Assembly (NCBI GenBank): GCA_021732995.1
Contig: JAKFWA010000071.1
Coordinates: 25,408 to 89,407, forward strand
Source: Planctomycetaceae bacterium
GTDB lineage: Bacteria > Planctomycetota > Planctomycetia > Planctomycetales > Planctomycetaceae
DNA length: 64,000 bases
Direction of reading: 5' to 3'
The position numbers were made by a program, and so were the translations under genes. A model generated the notes under the pieces. That model ran no database searches. It was not told the origin of the DNA and saw only the letters and a program-made list of their open reading frames with translations. Numbering within the stretch: the first letter of the stretch is position 1; each line of letters starts with the position of its first letter. Below, piece after piece: positions 9,401 to 18,596 of this stretch.

Positions 9401-11884
9401 GTCGCTCGTGCCTTCGACGATCACCTGGTCCGTGCCTGTGCCTGATTCGGCGATCGTGATGTCGCTGCCGAATGTTCCCACCGAGGGATACGTGATCTGA
9501 TACAGGTCATTGCCGTTGAGCCCGTCCAGTTCCAGACCGCCGGTGCCCATGTTCGACACATAGAACTGATCATCGTTCGAATCGCTCGTGACTGTCGCAC
9601 CGTTCAGCGAGTTAATCGTGCCAGCGATCGTGGCCACGCCGCCCGCCGCGTCGGCGTTCATGCAGTCGATCTCGATGATCACGCTGCCTTGCGGAGCGTT
9701 CAGCACGGAAGTTGCGGCGAGCGTCACGTTATCGCCGGCGCACAATTCGATGTCGTTCTTGGACGACGTGATCGTGACCCCAGCTTCCACCGTGATGTTG
9801 TCCGTGTCGCCCGCAGTTTCTGTCGCCGTCAGTTCCACAGTGGTATCAGCGCTGATGTTCTCGCTGACCGTGAGCGGGCTGTGAGTAGTCAGCGAAACCT
9901 GACCGGCGGAGGAACTTACGCCCGTCATCGTGCTGATACCACCGACCGTCAGCGCGCCGGTGTTATCAATGAAGACGCCTGCGGAGCCCGCGGCTTCCAG
10001 ATTGCTGACCTGAGTCTCAATCGAGTTCCCCAGTCCGATACCCGCAGTGCCGGTTAAGACTGCATTGCCAGCGGTGATGTTCATCGCCGCCGCGTTGTTG
10101 TCGATAATGCTGCCGCCGGTCACACCGATGATCACTCGCCCGCCCGTCGGGCCAGCCGTCGTTCCCGCGCTGATGGCCCCGATCTTCGCATCGCCCGTAC
10201 CACCGATCAGCGTGTTGACGAAGATCGACACGGCGAACTCGGAGTCATCCGTGGTCGTGAGGGATGTGCCCGCAGCCATCACGAAGCTGTCATTGCCCGC
10301 GCCATCGCTATTCGCATTGATACTCACCGCTGCCCCGGCATCAACCGACGCGTTCAGCGTGACTTCATTCGACGCATTGATCAGGAAATACTTCTGCGCC
10401 GTTACTTTGTTGTTCTGTACTTCAGCCGACGTCACGCCTGAAAGTTCGATCGAAGTGAATGTGCCGCCATCGAGAATCACGGGCCCGCTGTTCACAACCA
10501 GCAGTCCTTCGTTGACGATATTCGTGGCCTTCGTGTTCTTGATCGTGGTCGTTCCGGAGATATTCCCGAGAGTAATGCCGGACGTGAAGTTGTCGGACGC
10601 ATCGCTGTCGGTAATCGTCACATTTGTCGCGCCCGATACGATGATGCCGTGGTCCACATTATTCGTAGCCGCCACGTTGGTGATCGTCAAATCCGTGATC
10701 GATGTCGCATAAAGACCGACGCTTGCTCCCGTTACTGTGAGGTCCGAGACGTTCACAGTCGTCGCGGGCGCGTTGATGAGGAGTCTTCCGCCGGGCGCAG
10801 GCGCAGTGTCGATAACGACGTCCGCCGCGACGCCGCTGATACCATCCAGCGTCAGGTCCTTGGTGATACTGACCTGCTCCGCGTAATTACCTGCATGGAC
10901 CAGCACGGAACCGCCGACTTTGGTCGCGTCCACGGCCTCCTGGATGGTGGAGAAGGCATCGAAGCCGAGTGCCGTGGCCGGGCCCATGCCATCGGGATCG
11001 CTGCCCAGAGCGAGCATCGACCAACTGTCATCGACATACGACGTCGCCGGACGCACTGACCACGCGACCGCCTGCTCCAGCAATCGGTCGCCGTCGCCAG
11101 ATCGCAGATTGGCGTCGCTGTAGATGTTGCTATTAGCCGCGTAGATCGGGCCGAGATACACCGACCGCCCCAGGCCGACGTTACCAACGACGACGCTGGC
11201 TTCATTGGTGCCGGAATTGGTATCAAAGCTCGTCGCCAGGACCGTCGCGCCGGGATCAACGCGCGGCTGAGTATCAGCACGCGGAATGGACACGTAGCCA
11301 CCCGCTCCCGACACGTTGAACGCGCCGACTCCCGCCGTCACCGGATGCACGGTCACGTTCGGAGTTACATCGGTGCCCTGAATCTCGTCGTCGAAGTCGA
11401 TGGTGTTGACGGGTATAATCGCGTCAATATCCGTGTGCGCGGGCGGGGTATAGTTTCCGGCTCCGTAGATCAGCCAGCCAGCGCCCACAACACCGCCGCC
11501 GTCTTCGACGAAGGAGCGCAAAGCGCTCTCGAAAGCTGCGAAATCCACCTGATTGTTGCCGCTGTCGCCGATCACCACGGCATCGTAGGTCTGCAGTTCC
11601 GCCAGAGTATCAACAGCGGTCGGCGCAACGAGCGTGGCATTGAAGTCGAATGTGGTGCTGTCGTTGAGCTGGTTGCGGATATAGACGAAACCGCTGTCCG
11701 CGCCGCCGCCCAGGCCCGTGCCGACCACCGCCACATTCATCGTCAGCAACTGGCGAGATTCCAGATTCTCGACCACGCCCGCGCGACCGCGACGGGGCTT
11801 AAGCCAGTGGGAGCGACGTGAAGTATCAACTTTGGCGCGGGGTGCTTTGCCAAACAGACGACGCAGGCCCAGAGAGAGACGCAT
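6404..11884 (-). CDS. Giant extracellular planctomycete protein with beta-helix, repeated modules and zinc-protease-like end
   Basis: A protein of 1826 residues. A basic N-terminus is followed by ENLESRQLLT, the LEPR-XLL-like motif of large planctomycete surface proteins. A flavodoxin/amidotransferase-like segment (about residues 50-230) precedes a parallel beta-helix with repeated TNVTITDSDASDN-type rungs (about 300-550). Three copies of a roughly 170-residue module follow in the C-terminal half, each starting FDFN and ending in an AVNG-containing strand, as in galactose-binding-like domains. Residues 1784-1794 read HEYGHILGRHD, fitting the zinc motif HExxHxxGxx(H/D) with Asp as third ligand. 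The likely role is surface adhesion or polymer binding with possible proteolysis. The start at 11884 rests on the N-terminal motif; no ribosome site is evident. Confidence 0.8.
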   Translation of the reverse strand: MRLSLGLRRLFGKAPRAKVDTSRRSHWLKPRRGRAGVVENLESRQLLTMNVAVVGTGLGGGADSGFVYIRNQLNDSTTFDFNATLVAPTAVDTLAELQTYDAVVIGDSGNNQVDFAAFESALRSFVEDGGGVVGAGWLIYGAGNYTPPAHTDIDAIIPVNTIDFDDEIQGTDVTPNVTVHPVTAGVGAFNVSGAGGYVSIPRADTQPRVDPGATVLATSFDTNSGTNEASVVVGNVGLGRSVYLGPIYAANSNIYSDANLRSGDGDRLLEQAVAWSVRPATSYVDDSWSMLALGSDPDGMGPATALGFDAFSTIQEAVDATKVGGSVLVHAGNYAEQVSITKDLTLDGISGVAADVVIDTAPAPGGRLLINAPATTVNVSDLTVTGASVGLYATSITDLTITNVAATNNVDHGIIVSGATNVTITDSDASDNFTSGITLGNISGTTTIKNTKATNIVNEGLLVVNSGPVILDGGTFTSIELSGVTSAEVQNNKVTAQKYFLINASNEVTLNASVDAGAAVSINANSDGAGNDSFVMAAGTSLTTTDDSEFAVSIFVNTLIGGTGDAKIGAISAGTTAGPTGGRVIIGVTGGSIIDNNAAAMNITAGNAVLTGTAGIGLGNSIETQVSNLEAAGSAGVFIDNTGALTVGGISTMTGVSSSAGQVSLTTHSPLTVSENISADTTVELTATETAGDTDNITVEAGVTITSSKNDIELCAGDNVTLAATSVLNAPQGSVIIEIDCMNADAAGGVATIAGTINSLNGATVTSDSNDDQFYVSNMGTGGLELDGLNGNDLYQITYPSVGTFGSDITIAESGTGTDQVIVEGTSDADEIFITTEDPPSTATTEEVSRGSLGSEKIIIPDTVESLLVRTFEGSDLIHAQPSMLFPITIDAGDPCIGALIPPDQGDVLDFEPFGNEISFDPYTATISTAGGNPDPYFGVTVLNFENIEFNPLGTGGLQQFDFNNFNTAGSVLPSPTQAGYTSVLPNTLYSGGLGYGWQTAVQGFERNDGFYGNSFADLVRDGHSFGTSATFTADVPTAGYYYISVMYGSPYSDITGMSVKNGDSGTTLASGLTSLAGSSVHREFLVYVPDTSLDLTFVNSSINPKIFAVNGVSIRPADIMTVGVCPPAPLTADGVTVDSFPIAGATPNTLITIGTSAGTIMNPDVDDELAGIQILTNGAGEATLLIRRPFNAVTAIVTFAAVDGSIDGFSSLQYVLPDGRKFDFNHKNSSASSSASPTQAPVASGMNPDGFIGVLPSMLYGSTTSFGWLQSPYSFDQGIKTDSNGTPIPDPDPLYDLRRDGAHDLTARTFRVELPNGDYQATVTLGWDRDVDQVSVLVNGATKASGIAVDAGDNETVTFMFSVVNGIADFTFTDLGGSSPIWAVNGIEIDSVSAVSPITFTPNIGNVPADGMTIVTVNATSGMAAGQQVTVSTTVGTVVSADVNASVDGVQVLTGPGGAIAFDVLAPTQSGTPTLRAVSLDGAHDGSITSAAFLSFGLSDARRFDFNHPYVLGGVGQSPTAAGAIGVLRSDTTPLVDGYGWVTSPNSADVGVPNVHDQGGSNTYNKLTTDLYRDYASGHTSLGSRTFQVQVAAATDYDVRVYIGAQNMDQAVTVTVEGVAGSQSLSTNAKQFGTLLFTAADDANNDGLLSITFISAGGISPFWAVNGVDIAETSGSLPVEAPLVTSTPGTGDGVGPLTPTDLAPVQAFALTAWASTGLTQSELDVLSSTLIIIRDLGNTNGALGMVDGLGRIIIDDDGAGQGWSTDLTGPASNRVDLATVLAHEYGHILGRHDLDPQVYSDDLMSALLGLGERHDVVDGVSGFFN

Positions 11885-12290
11885 GATGCACAAATATGGG
11901 TCCGACGCCGCTGCTCCTGCGAACGTCGAGCCCGCCCATGTAACTTCGGTGTGAGGGATTGGCCCGCACTGGATCAATCCGCGGACGTGCCGACGCAATT
12001 GCTGATGTACCAGACAATCGCACTCGTCACGATCGCAGGATCTGACGCCTCTTCCGAGCGGTGTAGCCGTCACCGTGATGCTCTGAAGGCGCGTCGGACC
12101 GCAGTGCCTAATGACTCAGGTTGGACTGTGACGGTTGTGCGGATGCGTTGCGAAAACGATTCAACCCAATTGGCGAGCTATTCCGGGAGTGCCGTCGGGA
12201 AGTTCCGAATGTCGCCAGTGTCTGGAGCGCCATGAATGACAGGTTTCGCGCTATTCGCGTCAGCGAATGAGATCGGCAGCGGCATTAAGA
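11885..12290. other. Upstream region of the giant gene, no gene seen
   Basis: About 400 bases between the giant gene's start and repeat B1. No frame with protein-like composition is seen. The promoter of the giant gene should lie here, but no clear -35/-10 pair can be picked by eye. Confidence 0.4.
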
Positions 12291-12369
12291 AGTAGTAGGC
12301 ACATTCCATGTGCCGTGACCCTCTGGAAAATACCACCAGGCGGACGGCACATGGAGTGTGCCTGCTACT
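12291..12369. repeat. Palindromic repeat family B, copy 1
   Basis: The arms AGTAGTAGGCACATTCCATG... (12291-12316) and ...CATGGAGTGTGCCTGCTACT (12344-12369) are reverse complements with few mismatches around a 27-base centre. It abuts the stop codon (12371-12373) of the peptidase gene. Other copies are at 19589-19733 and 63685-63780. Confidence 0.9.
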
Positions 12370-12370
12370 T

Positions 12371-14422
12371 TTACTTTGCAGTCTCCACATCGTGCTTCGC
12401 GAACCAGGCGAGGACGCGCTGCAGCACGTCGGCCTGATGCATCGGCTGTTTGATGGGGTGTCCTTCGTCGGGATAGATCACCATCTGGGTCTCAACGCCC
12501 GCTGACTTCAGGGCGCGGTAGAACGCTCGACCCATTGGCAGCGGGCAGCGTCGATCGTTCGCGGCGTGCAGTATCAACGTCGGCGTTGTGACCTTCGCCA
12601 CGTGAGTCAGGGGGCTGTGATCGCTGATCTTCTGCGGCACTTCCCAAGGCAAGCCACCGAACTCCCATTCGGTCCAGCTTTGAATGTCGGTCAGAGCCCA
12701 CATCATGTTGAGATCCGTGACCGCGTTCTGCGGTACGGCCGCCCGGAATTGCTGCGTCTGCGTGATCAGCGAGCAGGTCGTATAACCTCCATAGCTGATG
12801 CCGTAGACAAACTGCCGCTTCGGATCGACTTGCCCTGCATGCACCAGGTGATCAATGCCGGTCAGGATGTCGCGCATATCGCTGCCGCCGAAGTCGTAGC
12901 GGTCGGCATCAATGAAACGCTGTCCGTAACCCGCGCTGCCGCGAAAGTTCGGCTGAAATACGGCGTAACCGTTCGCGGCCAGCACCTGCACCGTGAAATC
13001 AAACCCGAGCTGCGAACGGCTGTGCGGGCCGCCATGCGGGTAGAGCACCATTTTGAACGGAGCCTTCGCGCCGGGCGTTGTCGGCCGGGTGAAGATGCCT
13101 TCGATGTCCATGCCGTCAAAACTCTTCCAGTTGATGACCTCGCCCTTCGCGATGATCCGGTTCTTGAGGAACTCATCCGCCTGTGGAGTGAGTTTGGTAC
13201 GCGCCGCAGCCAGCTTCGTCTGCGCAGGGCTGTGAGTTCCGCTCTTCGACTCGTCCAGCGCGGCCGGGCCGTCACCGAAGTCGACCACTTGAGTCTTCAT
13301 GCCCGTCCGATACGGGGCATTGAACGAGATGCGGTCTTCGTTCACCCAGCAATCGCGCGGCAGCGGAAACGCGGGGGGCAAGTGCGGCGGACGATCGGCC
13401 TGCTCGCCATGATGATTGAAGATCACGCGCCGGCTGCGTAGCGGAGAATTCAGATCCAGCACAACGAGGTTGAAGACGTCTGCGTGGGACCCTTTGCGGG
13501 GGACGCTCAGATACGCGAGCCGTTTGCCATCCGGCGAGACGCGCGGCGAAACATCAGGCCCGACGTCGTTCGTCAACTGGCTGCGAGTCACATCGCCGGA
13601 ACTGCTCACGTCCAGCCGCCACAAATCAAAATTCTTGTTGATGCTGTAGCGCACGGATTCGCGGTCAGTACTCAGGTTCGAGTGCACAACCAGTGACTTG
13701 CCGTCCGGCAACCACTGCGGGTCGCCAAACCAGGCGTCGTCTTCCTGAGTGACTCGCAACACGCGGGCGGCGGCGACGTCCGTCGGCTGATCAGCCAGGT
13801 CCGCAATCCACACTTGAGCCGGCCGGTAACCTTCATAGCCCTCGCCCTGATCCTCGCGCACCACCTGCACGTTGTTGGCACGCTCTTCCGGAGTTCGCGG
13901 GTCAACGCCGTCGTCGGCAACAAAGACCAGCCGTCGCCCGTCCGGGGAAAAGCTGATGTTGCCATAAAACGGATCACTGAAGACGCGACCATAGGGCTTG
14001 TTCCTGCCGGCCAGCGGGATGGCCGGGCCACCTTTCGCGGGCATCAGCCAGATGTCCGTCGCGGTGTCGGAATACGGCGGCACGGGCTCAACAGCGGGTT
14101 GTCCGACCGCGAAGGGCCGCGTCGATAGAAAGACGATCCACTTGCCATCCGGCGAAAGCAGTGGCTGCCGCGCATCGGGCTCACCGTCTTCCAGAGGCCG
14201 ACGCTTCGAGGCGTCACCATCGACTCGCCACAACGAGAACCGCACGGTGCGCGACGAGCGTTCGTTCCAGCGCCGCGCGTAGACGGCACTCTGATTATCT
14301 GGAGCGACCACCAGTCCGGTCGGCGCGTCGAAGCGATAGAGGTCATCAATCGAGATCAATGACGGTTCGGCGGCGTGCGTCGAGAGAGCACTCAGCAGCC
14401 AGACGACACTGGCGAATAGCAT
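12371..14422 (-). CDS. Secreted S9 (prolyl oligopeptidase family) peptidase
   Basis: A protein of 683 residues. A signal peptide (MLFASVVWLLSALSTHAAEP) is followed by a WD40/TolB-like beta-propeller, with repeated SPDGKWIVFLS and SPDGRRLVFVAD blades. The last roughly 270 residues are the alpha/beta-hydrolase domain. The nucleophile elbow is GISYGGY, with Asp in AANDRRCP and His in PDEGHPI, in the order expected for S9 acylaminoacyl/dipeptidyl peptidases. It would cleave short peptides outside the cytoplasmic membrane. The start at 14422 is preceded by GAGGTGG at a spacing of 7. A family B palindrome lies directly at its 3' end. Confidence 0.93.
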   Translation of the reverse strand: MLFASVVWLLSALSTHAAEPSLISIDDLYRFDAPTGLVVAPDNQSAVYARRWNERSSRTVRFSLWRVDGDASKRRPLEDGEPDARQPLLSPDGKWIVFLSTRPFAVGQPAVEPVPPYSDTATDIWLMPAKGGPAIPLAGRNKPYGRVFSDPFYGNISFSPDGRRLVFVADDGVDPRTPEERANNVQVVREDQGEGYEGYRPAQVWIADLADQPTDVAAARVLRVTQEDDAWFGDPQWLPDGKSLVVHSNLSTDRESVRYSINKNFDLWRLDVSSSGDVTRSQLTNDVGPDVSPRVSPDGKRLAYLSVPRKGSHADVFNLVVLDLNSPLRSRRVIFNHHGEQADRPPHLPPAFPLPRDCWVNEDRISFNAPYRTGMKTQVVDFGDGPAALDESKSGTHSPAQTKLAAARTKLTPQADEFLKNRIIAKGEVINWKSFDGMDIEGIFTRPTTPGAKAPFKMVLYPHGGPHSRSQLGFDFTVQVLAANGYAVFQPNFRGSAGYGQRFIDADRYDFGGSDMRDILTGIDHLVHAGQVDPKRQFVYGISYGGYTTCSLITQTQQFRAAVPQNAVTDLNMMWALTDIQSWTEWEFGGLPWEVPQKISDHSPLTHVAKVTTPTLILHAANDRRCPLPMGRAFYRALKSAGVETQMVIYPDEGHPIKQPMHQADVLQRVLAWFAKHDVETAK

Positions 14423-14561
14423 TGTGCAGCCACCTCGAACGCGACCAGGACACCGCTCGTACCGAATGAACCCGTGCATGCTACATCTCGAATGCAGTGA
14501 GGATCAGGACCACCACCTGACTCTGACTGTAATGAGCGGCCGCGCGATTGCAGACTCAAGC

Positions 14562-15800
14562 TCAATGGGACGGCTTGTCCGGTCGAGGCGTGATGACCAG
14601 ACGGGTGGCGGTGGAGTCCAGTGAGCACGTCGAAAGGCTCGTCGAATTCGCGACGCGCCGGGCGCGTTCATCGAGCATTTTCTGGCGCTGTTGAGCGATC
14701 AGGAAACGACGATCCAGCACCGAGCGGAAGTCGAACAGCACGCGCTTCGGGTGAGCGTGCTCGGCCAGCGCCTGTGAAACATCCTTCGCCGTCATGAAAC
14801 GATCTTCGCGGTCCTTGGCGAGCATCTTGTGCAGAATGGCGGCCACAGCGTCCGGGACGTTCGGCACCAGATCGCGAATCATGCGCGGCGGCTTGCGCAT
14901 CTGAGCGTCAATCTTCTCGGCTCGCGTCTTGCATTCCGGGAACATCACGTGCCCGCACAGCATGAAGTACATCGACGCGCCCAGGCTGTAGATGTCCGCG
15001 CGACGATCCACCTGAAAGCTGTCTTCCGCCTGCTCGGGAGCGATGTAGTCCGCCGTGCCCAGACAGTCCTGACCGAAGATCATGGCCAGGGAGAATTCGT
15101 CGCCGCCGCTGGCCTGCGAAGCCACTGACAGACCGAAGTCCAGAATGCGGGCGTTGGCTTGTTCATCGACGAGAATGTTCGCCGGCTTGATGTCGCGATG
15201 CACCAGACCTTGTCGATGCGCGTGATGCAACCCGGCGGCAACGTGGCGCGTAATGTGACAAGCCATCGGCCACTGAATCGGTCCGCCCATCGCGACGAAC
15301 TCATCCACGCCGACGCCCTTGAACAGGTCCATGACCATGTAATGCACATCGCCGTACAGACCAGCCGTCTGACCGATCGCGCGTGTGCGGATGATGGCAT
15401 GGTGCGACAGTCGCTTGCCGGCTTCCGCTTCCAGCCGAAAGCGAGCCAGCAGGCCGGGATCAGTTTCCGATTGCTCGCAGAGCATCTTGAGCGCGACGTC
15501 TTCGCCAGTGTTGAGGTCTTTGGCAATGTAGACCCAGCCCATACCTCCCGAACCCAGGATCTCATCAATGCGGTAGTGGTCGATGAAGAAGCCGCGGTGC
15601 CGACCTTCCAGCAACCGGCTGGCCTGCAGTCGCGTGATGTGACCGGCTTTGACCAGAGCTTTCGCGAGCGTGATGAGTTCGGTGTCTTCGTTGAAACCCA
15701 ACTCGGTTAATGCCGCGTCGATCTGCTCCGCATTGAGCAACTTGCTCTGCCGCAGATGGCCGAGGAAATCAGCGGTAGTGGAGATGCCGCTTGCGGTCAT
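14562..15800 (-). CDS. Cytoplasmic Pkn-type Ser/Thr protein kinase
   Basis: A protein of 412 residues. The kinase core has all the key motifs: glycine loop GSGGMGWVY (83-91), VALKML with Lys105, HRDIKPANIL with Asp203 and Asn208, DFGLS with Asp221, and APE in YIAPEQ. Residues 1-70 form a helical N-terminal domain (FLGHLRQSKLLNAEQIDAAL) that often precedes planctomycete Pkn kinases. No membrane span is present and the C-terminal tail is short, so it is soluble. The start at 15800 has GGGAGGAAC 9 bases upstream. It probably phosphorylates Ser/Thr of unknown partners. It lies 139 bases upstream of the S9 peptidase start on the same strand, so co-transcription is possible. Confidence 0.93.
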   Translation of the reverse strand: MTASGISTTADFLGHLRQSKLLNAEQIDAALTELGFNEDTELITLAKALVKAGHITRLQASRLLEGRHRGFFIDHYRIDEILGSGGMGWVYIAKDLNTGEDVALKMLCEQSETDPGLLARFRLEAEAGKRLSHHAIIRTRAIGQTAGLYGDVHYMVMDLFKGVGVDEFVAMGGPIQWPMACHITRHVAAGLHHAHRQGLVHRDIKPANILVDEQANARILDFGLSVASQASGGDEFSLAMIFGQDCLGTADYIAPEQAEDSFQVDRRADIYSLGASMYFMLCGHVMFPECKTRAEKIDAQMRKPPRMIRDLVPNVPDAVAAILHKMLAKDREDRFMTAKDVSQALAEHAHPKRVLFDFRSVLDRRFLIAQQRQKMLDERARRVANSTSLSTCSLDSTATRLVITPRPDKPSH

Positions 15801-15974
15801 TGTCGAGACGTTCCTCCCGGAGTGGGGACGGCAATCGTGAGGGACTGCCAGAGACACTATCTTATCAGGACTGTTGCATCGGCTGACAATGGTGATGTGT
15901 GCTATGAATCGCGGCCGCGGGTGATTTTGTCCCGACGGACGAGTCGTTCAATACGGTTGAGATGACAGGTCTGT

Positions 15975-15999
15975 TGGTCGGACAGGTTGTCCGGCCTGC
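15975..15999. repeat. Family A half-element
   Basis: GGTCGGACAGGTTGTCCGGC corresponds to one arm of the family A palindrome and is itself partly self-complementary. The second arm is missing. It lies in the divergent gap between the kinase and the MDR reductase genes. Confidence 0.6.
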
Positions 16000-16076
16000 G
16001 TCTCGTTCCAGTTCGACTGGCGTGCTAGTTTGCCTTGCGAATTTGTGTTTGTCGCCTTCTTTTTTATCGAGTGATT

Positions 16077-17078
16077 ATGCGAGCTGTGCAATTCGACCAG
16101 TGCGGAGACCCACAATCTGTTCTGCAAGTGCGAGAAATCGAGCGTCCGGAACCGCGTGCGGGTCAGGTCCTCGTGAAGATGCTGGCCAGCCCGGTTAACC
16201 CCTCAGACGTGTTGTACGTGCAGGGCCAGTACACGCTGGTGCCGAAGTTTCCGGCCGGTGCGGGCTTCGAAGGCACAGGGGTAGTGGAAGCGTCAGGCGG
16301 TGGACTGTTGGGCCGTTTCATGACCGGCAAGCGAGTGGCCGTGCTCAACAAACGCGGCGGCAACTGGGCTGATTACTGCGTCGTCAACGTGAAGCAGGTC
16401 ATTCCGCTGAGCAGTGGCCTGAATGTCGATCAGGCCGCGACGTTCTTCGTGAATCCGGCGACCGCCTTCATCATGACGCGCCGTATCCTGAACGTCCCGC
16501 AGGGCGAGTGGTTGCTGCAGACGGCGGCAGGTTCAACGCTGGGACGCATGGTGATCCGCCTCGGTCGCAAGTTCGGTTTCAAAACTCTCAACGTCGTGCG
16601 TCGACCGGATCAGGTGGCGGAACTGAAGCAGCTCGGAGCTGATGCTGTCATCGCGTTCGATCCATCGCGCGACAAGGAAGCGGACTTCCTCGCCCAAGTG
16701 CAGCAGCTCACGAACAACGCGGGAGTCCCCTGCGCCATCGAATGCGTCGGCGGAGCGACAGGTTCAGCCGTCGTGCGTTGTCTCGGCCAGCGCGGGCAGA
16801 TGCTGGTCTATGGAACGCTGTCGGGTGAGCCCCTGAACTTCTCACCGCGCGACCTGATGACGCCCGGAGGATCGATCTCCGGCTTCTGGCTCGGGCACTA
16901 CATGGAGTCGCTCAAGCTGCCGTCCAAACTGAAGCTGGTTCGCACCATCACAAAGCTCATTCAGGAAGGCGTGCTGGCCAGCGACATCGGCCAACGCTTT
17001 ACGCTGGACCAGATCCACTCTGCCATCGCCACCGCCCAACAACCCGGCCGCGGCGGCAAGGTATTAATTACGCTGTAG
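16077..17078 (+). CDS. Zinc-independent MDR oxidoreductase (quinone or enoyl reductase type)
   Basis: A protein of 333 residues of the medium-chain dehydrogenase/reductase superfamily. The N-terminal GroES-like domain contains NPSDVLYVQGQY and PAGAGFEGTGVV, as in quinone oxidoreductase and mitochondrial-type 2-enoyl thioester reductases. The zinc-ligand cysteines of alcohol dehydrogenases are absent. The cofactor-binding region reads QTAAGSTLGRMVIRLGRKFG, then VVRRPDQ at the end of beta-2, whose arginines suit NADP(H). Substrate is unknown. ATG at 16077 begins the conserved MRAVQF start. It is probably a single-gene unit followed by a family A palindrome. Confidence 0.85.
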   Translation: MRAVQFDQCGDPQSVLQVREIERPEPRAGQVLVKMLASPVNPSDVLYVQGQYTLVPKFPAGAGFEGTGVVEASGGGLLGRFMTGKRVAVLNKRGGNWADYCVVNVKQVIPLSSGLNVDQAATFFVNPATAFIMTRRILNVPQGEWLLQTAAGSTLGRMVIRLGRKFGFKTLNVVRRPDQVAELKQLGADAVIAFDPSRDKEADFLAQVQQLTNNAGVPCAIECVGGATGSAVVRCLGQRGQMLVYGTLSGEPLNFSPRDLMTPGGSISGFWLGHYMESLKLPSKLKLVRTITKLIQEGVLASDIGQRFTLDQIHSAIATAQQPGRGGKVLITL

Positions 17079-17103
17079 TCGCCTGTCCGAACGGAACTGG
17101 AAA

Positions 17104-17153
17104 GTAGGCCGGACAATCTTGTCCGGCTGTCGGACAGGATTGTCCGACCTGCA
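17104..17153. repeat. Palindromic repeat family A, copy 2
   Basis: GTAGGCCGGACAATCTTGTC and its near complement ending GGATTGTCCGACCTGC form a long hairpin. It sits 25 bases after the reductase stop codon. Confidence 0.85.
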
Positions 17154-17206
17154 AGAGCTGGCAGCTCAACCCTGTTGAATCAACCACACGTGAACCGAGT
17201 GCCCCG

Positions 17207-17758
17207 ATGTCCCTACGCCGCCTCATGCTGACCGACAAGAAGATTCGAGGCGTCCGTCGTCGCTTGCGCGGGCTCAACGATTGGTCGCTCGCATTCTCGC
17301 TCGGGTATCCCGAGGCCAGCCTTCAGGCGGCTTGCTACTACAACTTCAAGATCCCGGTGCATCTGGGACTTGTCCAAGGCCCGCAGTCGATGCAGAAGAC
17401 GCGGCGTCAGTGCGCTCAAGCCTTGATTGATGCCTGCAATCGCCTGATCCAGTCGAAGCCGGAAAGCGCCGCCGGACATCGCATCGTGGCTACGATCAGT
17501 CTGCCGTGGATGTTCTCCAGCGAGGTTTGCATCTACACCGACCGGGATTACTTCCACAGCCACACATTGCCGTCCTCCGGCAAGTACGGCGAGACGACTG
17601 TGATCAGCGATCGCAGTCTGGCAGCCGAATGGAATCTGGTGATTCCGCCTGGCCTGAGCGAACGCGGCTTGCTCGACAACTTCCAGGATCCCGACGTCGA
17701 AGGTGGCCGGTCCATCAGCCAACGGTGGTACATCGGCGAGGCGGACTGGCAGGAATGA
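17207..17758 (+). CDS. DUF3916-like protein of unknown function
   Basis: A protein of 183 residues without signal peptide or membrane span. The pattern GPQSMQKTRRQCAQALIDAC, then LIQSKPESAAGHRIVATISLP, then IYTDRDYF matches what I remember of DUF3916. The fold looks alpha/beta. No function is known for the family. The gene stands alone on this strand between a family A palindrome and a convergent membrane protein gene. Confidence 0.6.
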   Translation: MSLRRLMLTDKKIRGVRRRLRGLNDWSLAFSLGYPEASLQAACYYNFKIPVHLGLVQGPQSMQKTRRQCAQALIDACNRLIQSKPESAAGHRIVATISLPWMFSSEVCIYTDRDYFHSHTLPSSGKYGETTVISDRSLAAEWNLVIPPGLSERGLLDNFQDPDVEGGRSISQRWYIGEADWQE

Positions 17759-17823
17759 CTCAGCAGTCCAATGCTGCCAATCGGAGCCACCGGCGTCAAT
17801 CGCCGCTTCGGTAGAACAGATTG

Positions 17824-18396
17824 CTAGCTTGCATTCTTTGCCGACCGTATCGATTCGACCAATCGCCGTGCGGTTTGAAATTCGGCGCGTTTATCGACGA
17901 CTGCTATAGAACCGAGCAGAAGTTTCAGCAGTTCGAGATCGGTTGTCGGGGGCAGAGCCAGTTTTCGCACCCTGCCTTTTGCCCGGATTACAACCTGAAC
18001 ATGCTCTGCGGAGTACACAATGAGTTTTGATGACTCGATCTCCGAAAGATTGATACGCCACGCCGAAGTTCCGAGTGAACAAAAGATGTATTCTTCGGTG
18101 ATCTTGACCTGCGTGGAAACCAGGAGCCGAACGGCAAAATGCATTCCCAGGTAGGCGAACATTGCTGGAATAAAGAGCACGGCCTTCCAGGCAACAGCCA
18201 GTTGAATCTGCGGAAAAGCGAGTTTCGCCGCCACGCAAAGACCGACACCGATGAGCAGTGAAACGACCGTAATTCGAATGATCGGGCGAGACCCGAAAAC
18301 GATGGGAACAACTTTCCTGAGTTCGTGAGCGGTGTACCAGCGCGGAACGGACCAGTTCAGTTTCCGTGAGGATTTCGTTCTGAGTTTTTCGATCAT
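17824..18396 (-). CDS. Membrane protein with two spans and a PH-like cytoplasmic domain
   Basis: A protein of 190 residues. Two closely spaced hydrophobic helices (about 37-58 and 70-95, IRITVVSLLIGVGLCVAA and AVLFIPAMFAYLGMHF) are followed by a beta-rich domain (VKITEEYIFCSLGTSAWRI, then SSKLIVYSAEHVQVVIRAK). That layout is typical of bacterial PH-domain (bPH) membrane proteins. The role is unknown. ATG at 18396 is chosen because the residues before it are not protein-like. TTG at 18444 is also in frame. No ribosome site is convincing for either. Confidence 0.6.
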   Translation of the reverse strand: MIEKLRTKSSRKLNWSVPRWYTAHELRKVVPIVFGSRPIIRITVVSLLIGVGLCVAAKLAFPQIQLAVAWKAVLFIPAMFAYLGMHFAVRLLVSTQVKITEEYIFCSLGTSAWRINLSEIESSKLIVYSAEHVQVVIRAKGRVRKLALPPTTDLELLKLLLGSIAVVDKRAEFQTARRLVESIRSAKNAS

Positions 18397-18596
18397 TGCG
18401 TTGCCATAACATTCTGATCGCCGTGCGTGATGACTTATTGGCAACGCTCCGAATGAGCGAACGGTTCATGAGAATCTGGGAAGTGGCCTTGTCGGCTAAC
18501 ACCCATTTTCAATTACCCACTCCGGAGTTGGGGCATCGCCAAGATCGATAGAGCGCAATTCCATCATGCTCGAAGCACTCTGATTCGGGCATTCAA

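Noticed and set aside
12566..13441. 291-residue plus-strand frame inside the S9 peptidase gene
   Set aside because: Shadow of the peptidase, whose catalytic triad and propeller motifs are complete on the minus strand.
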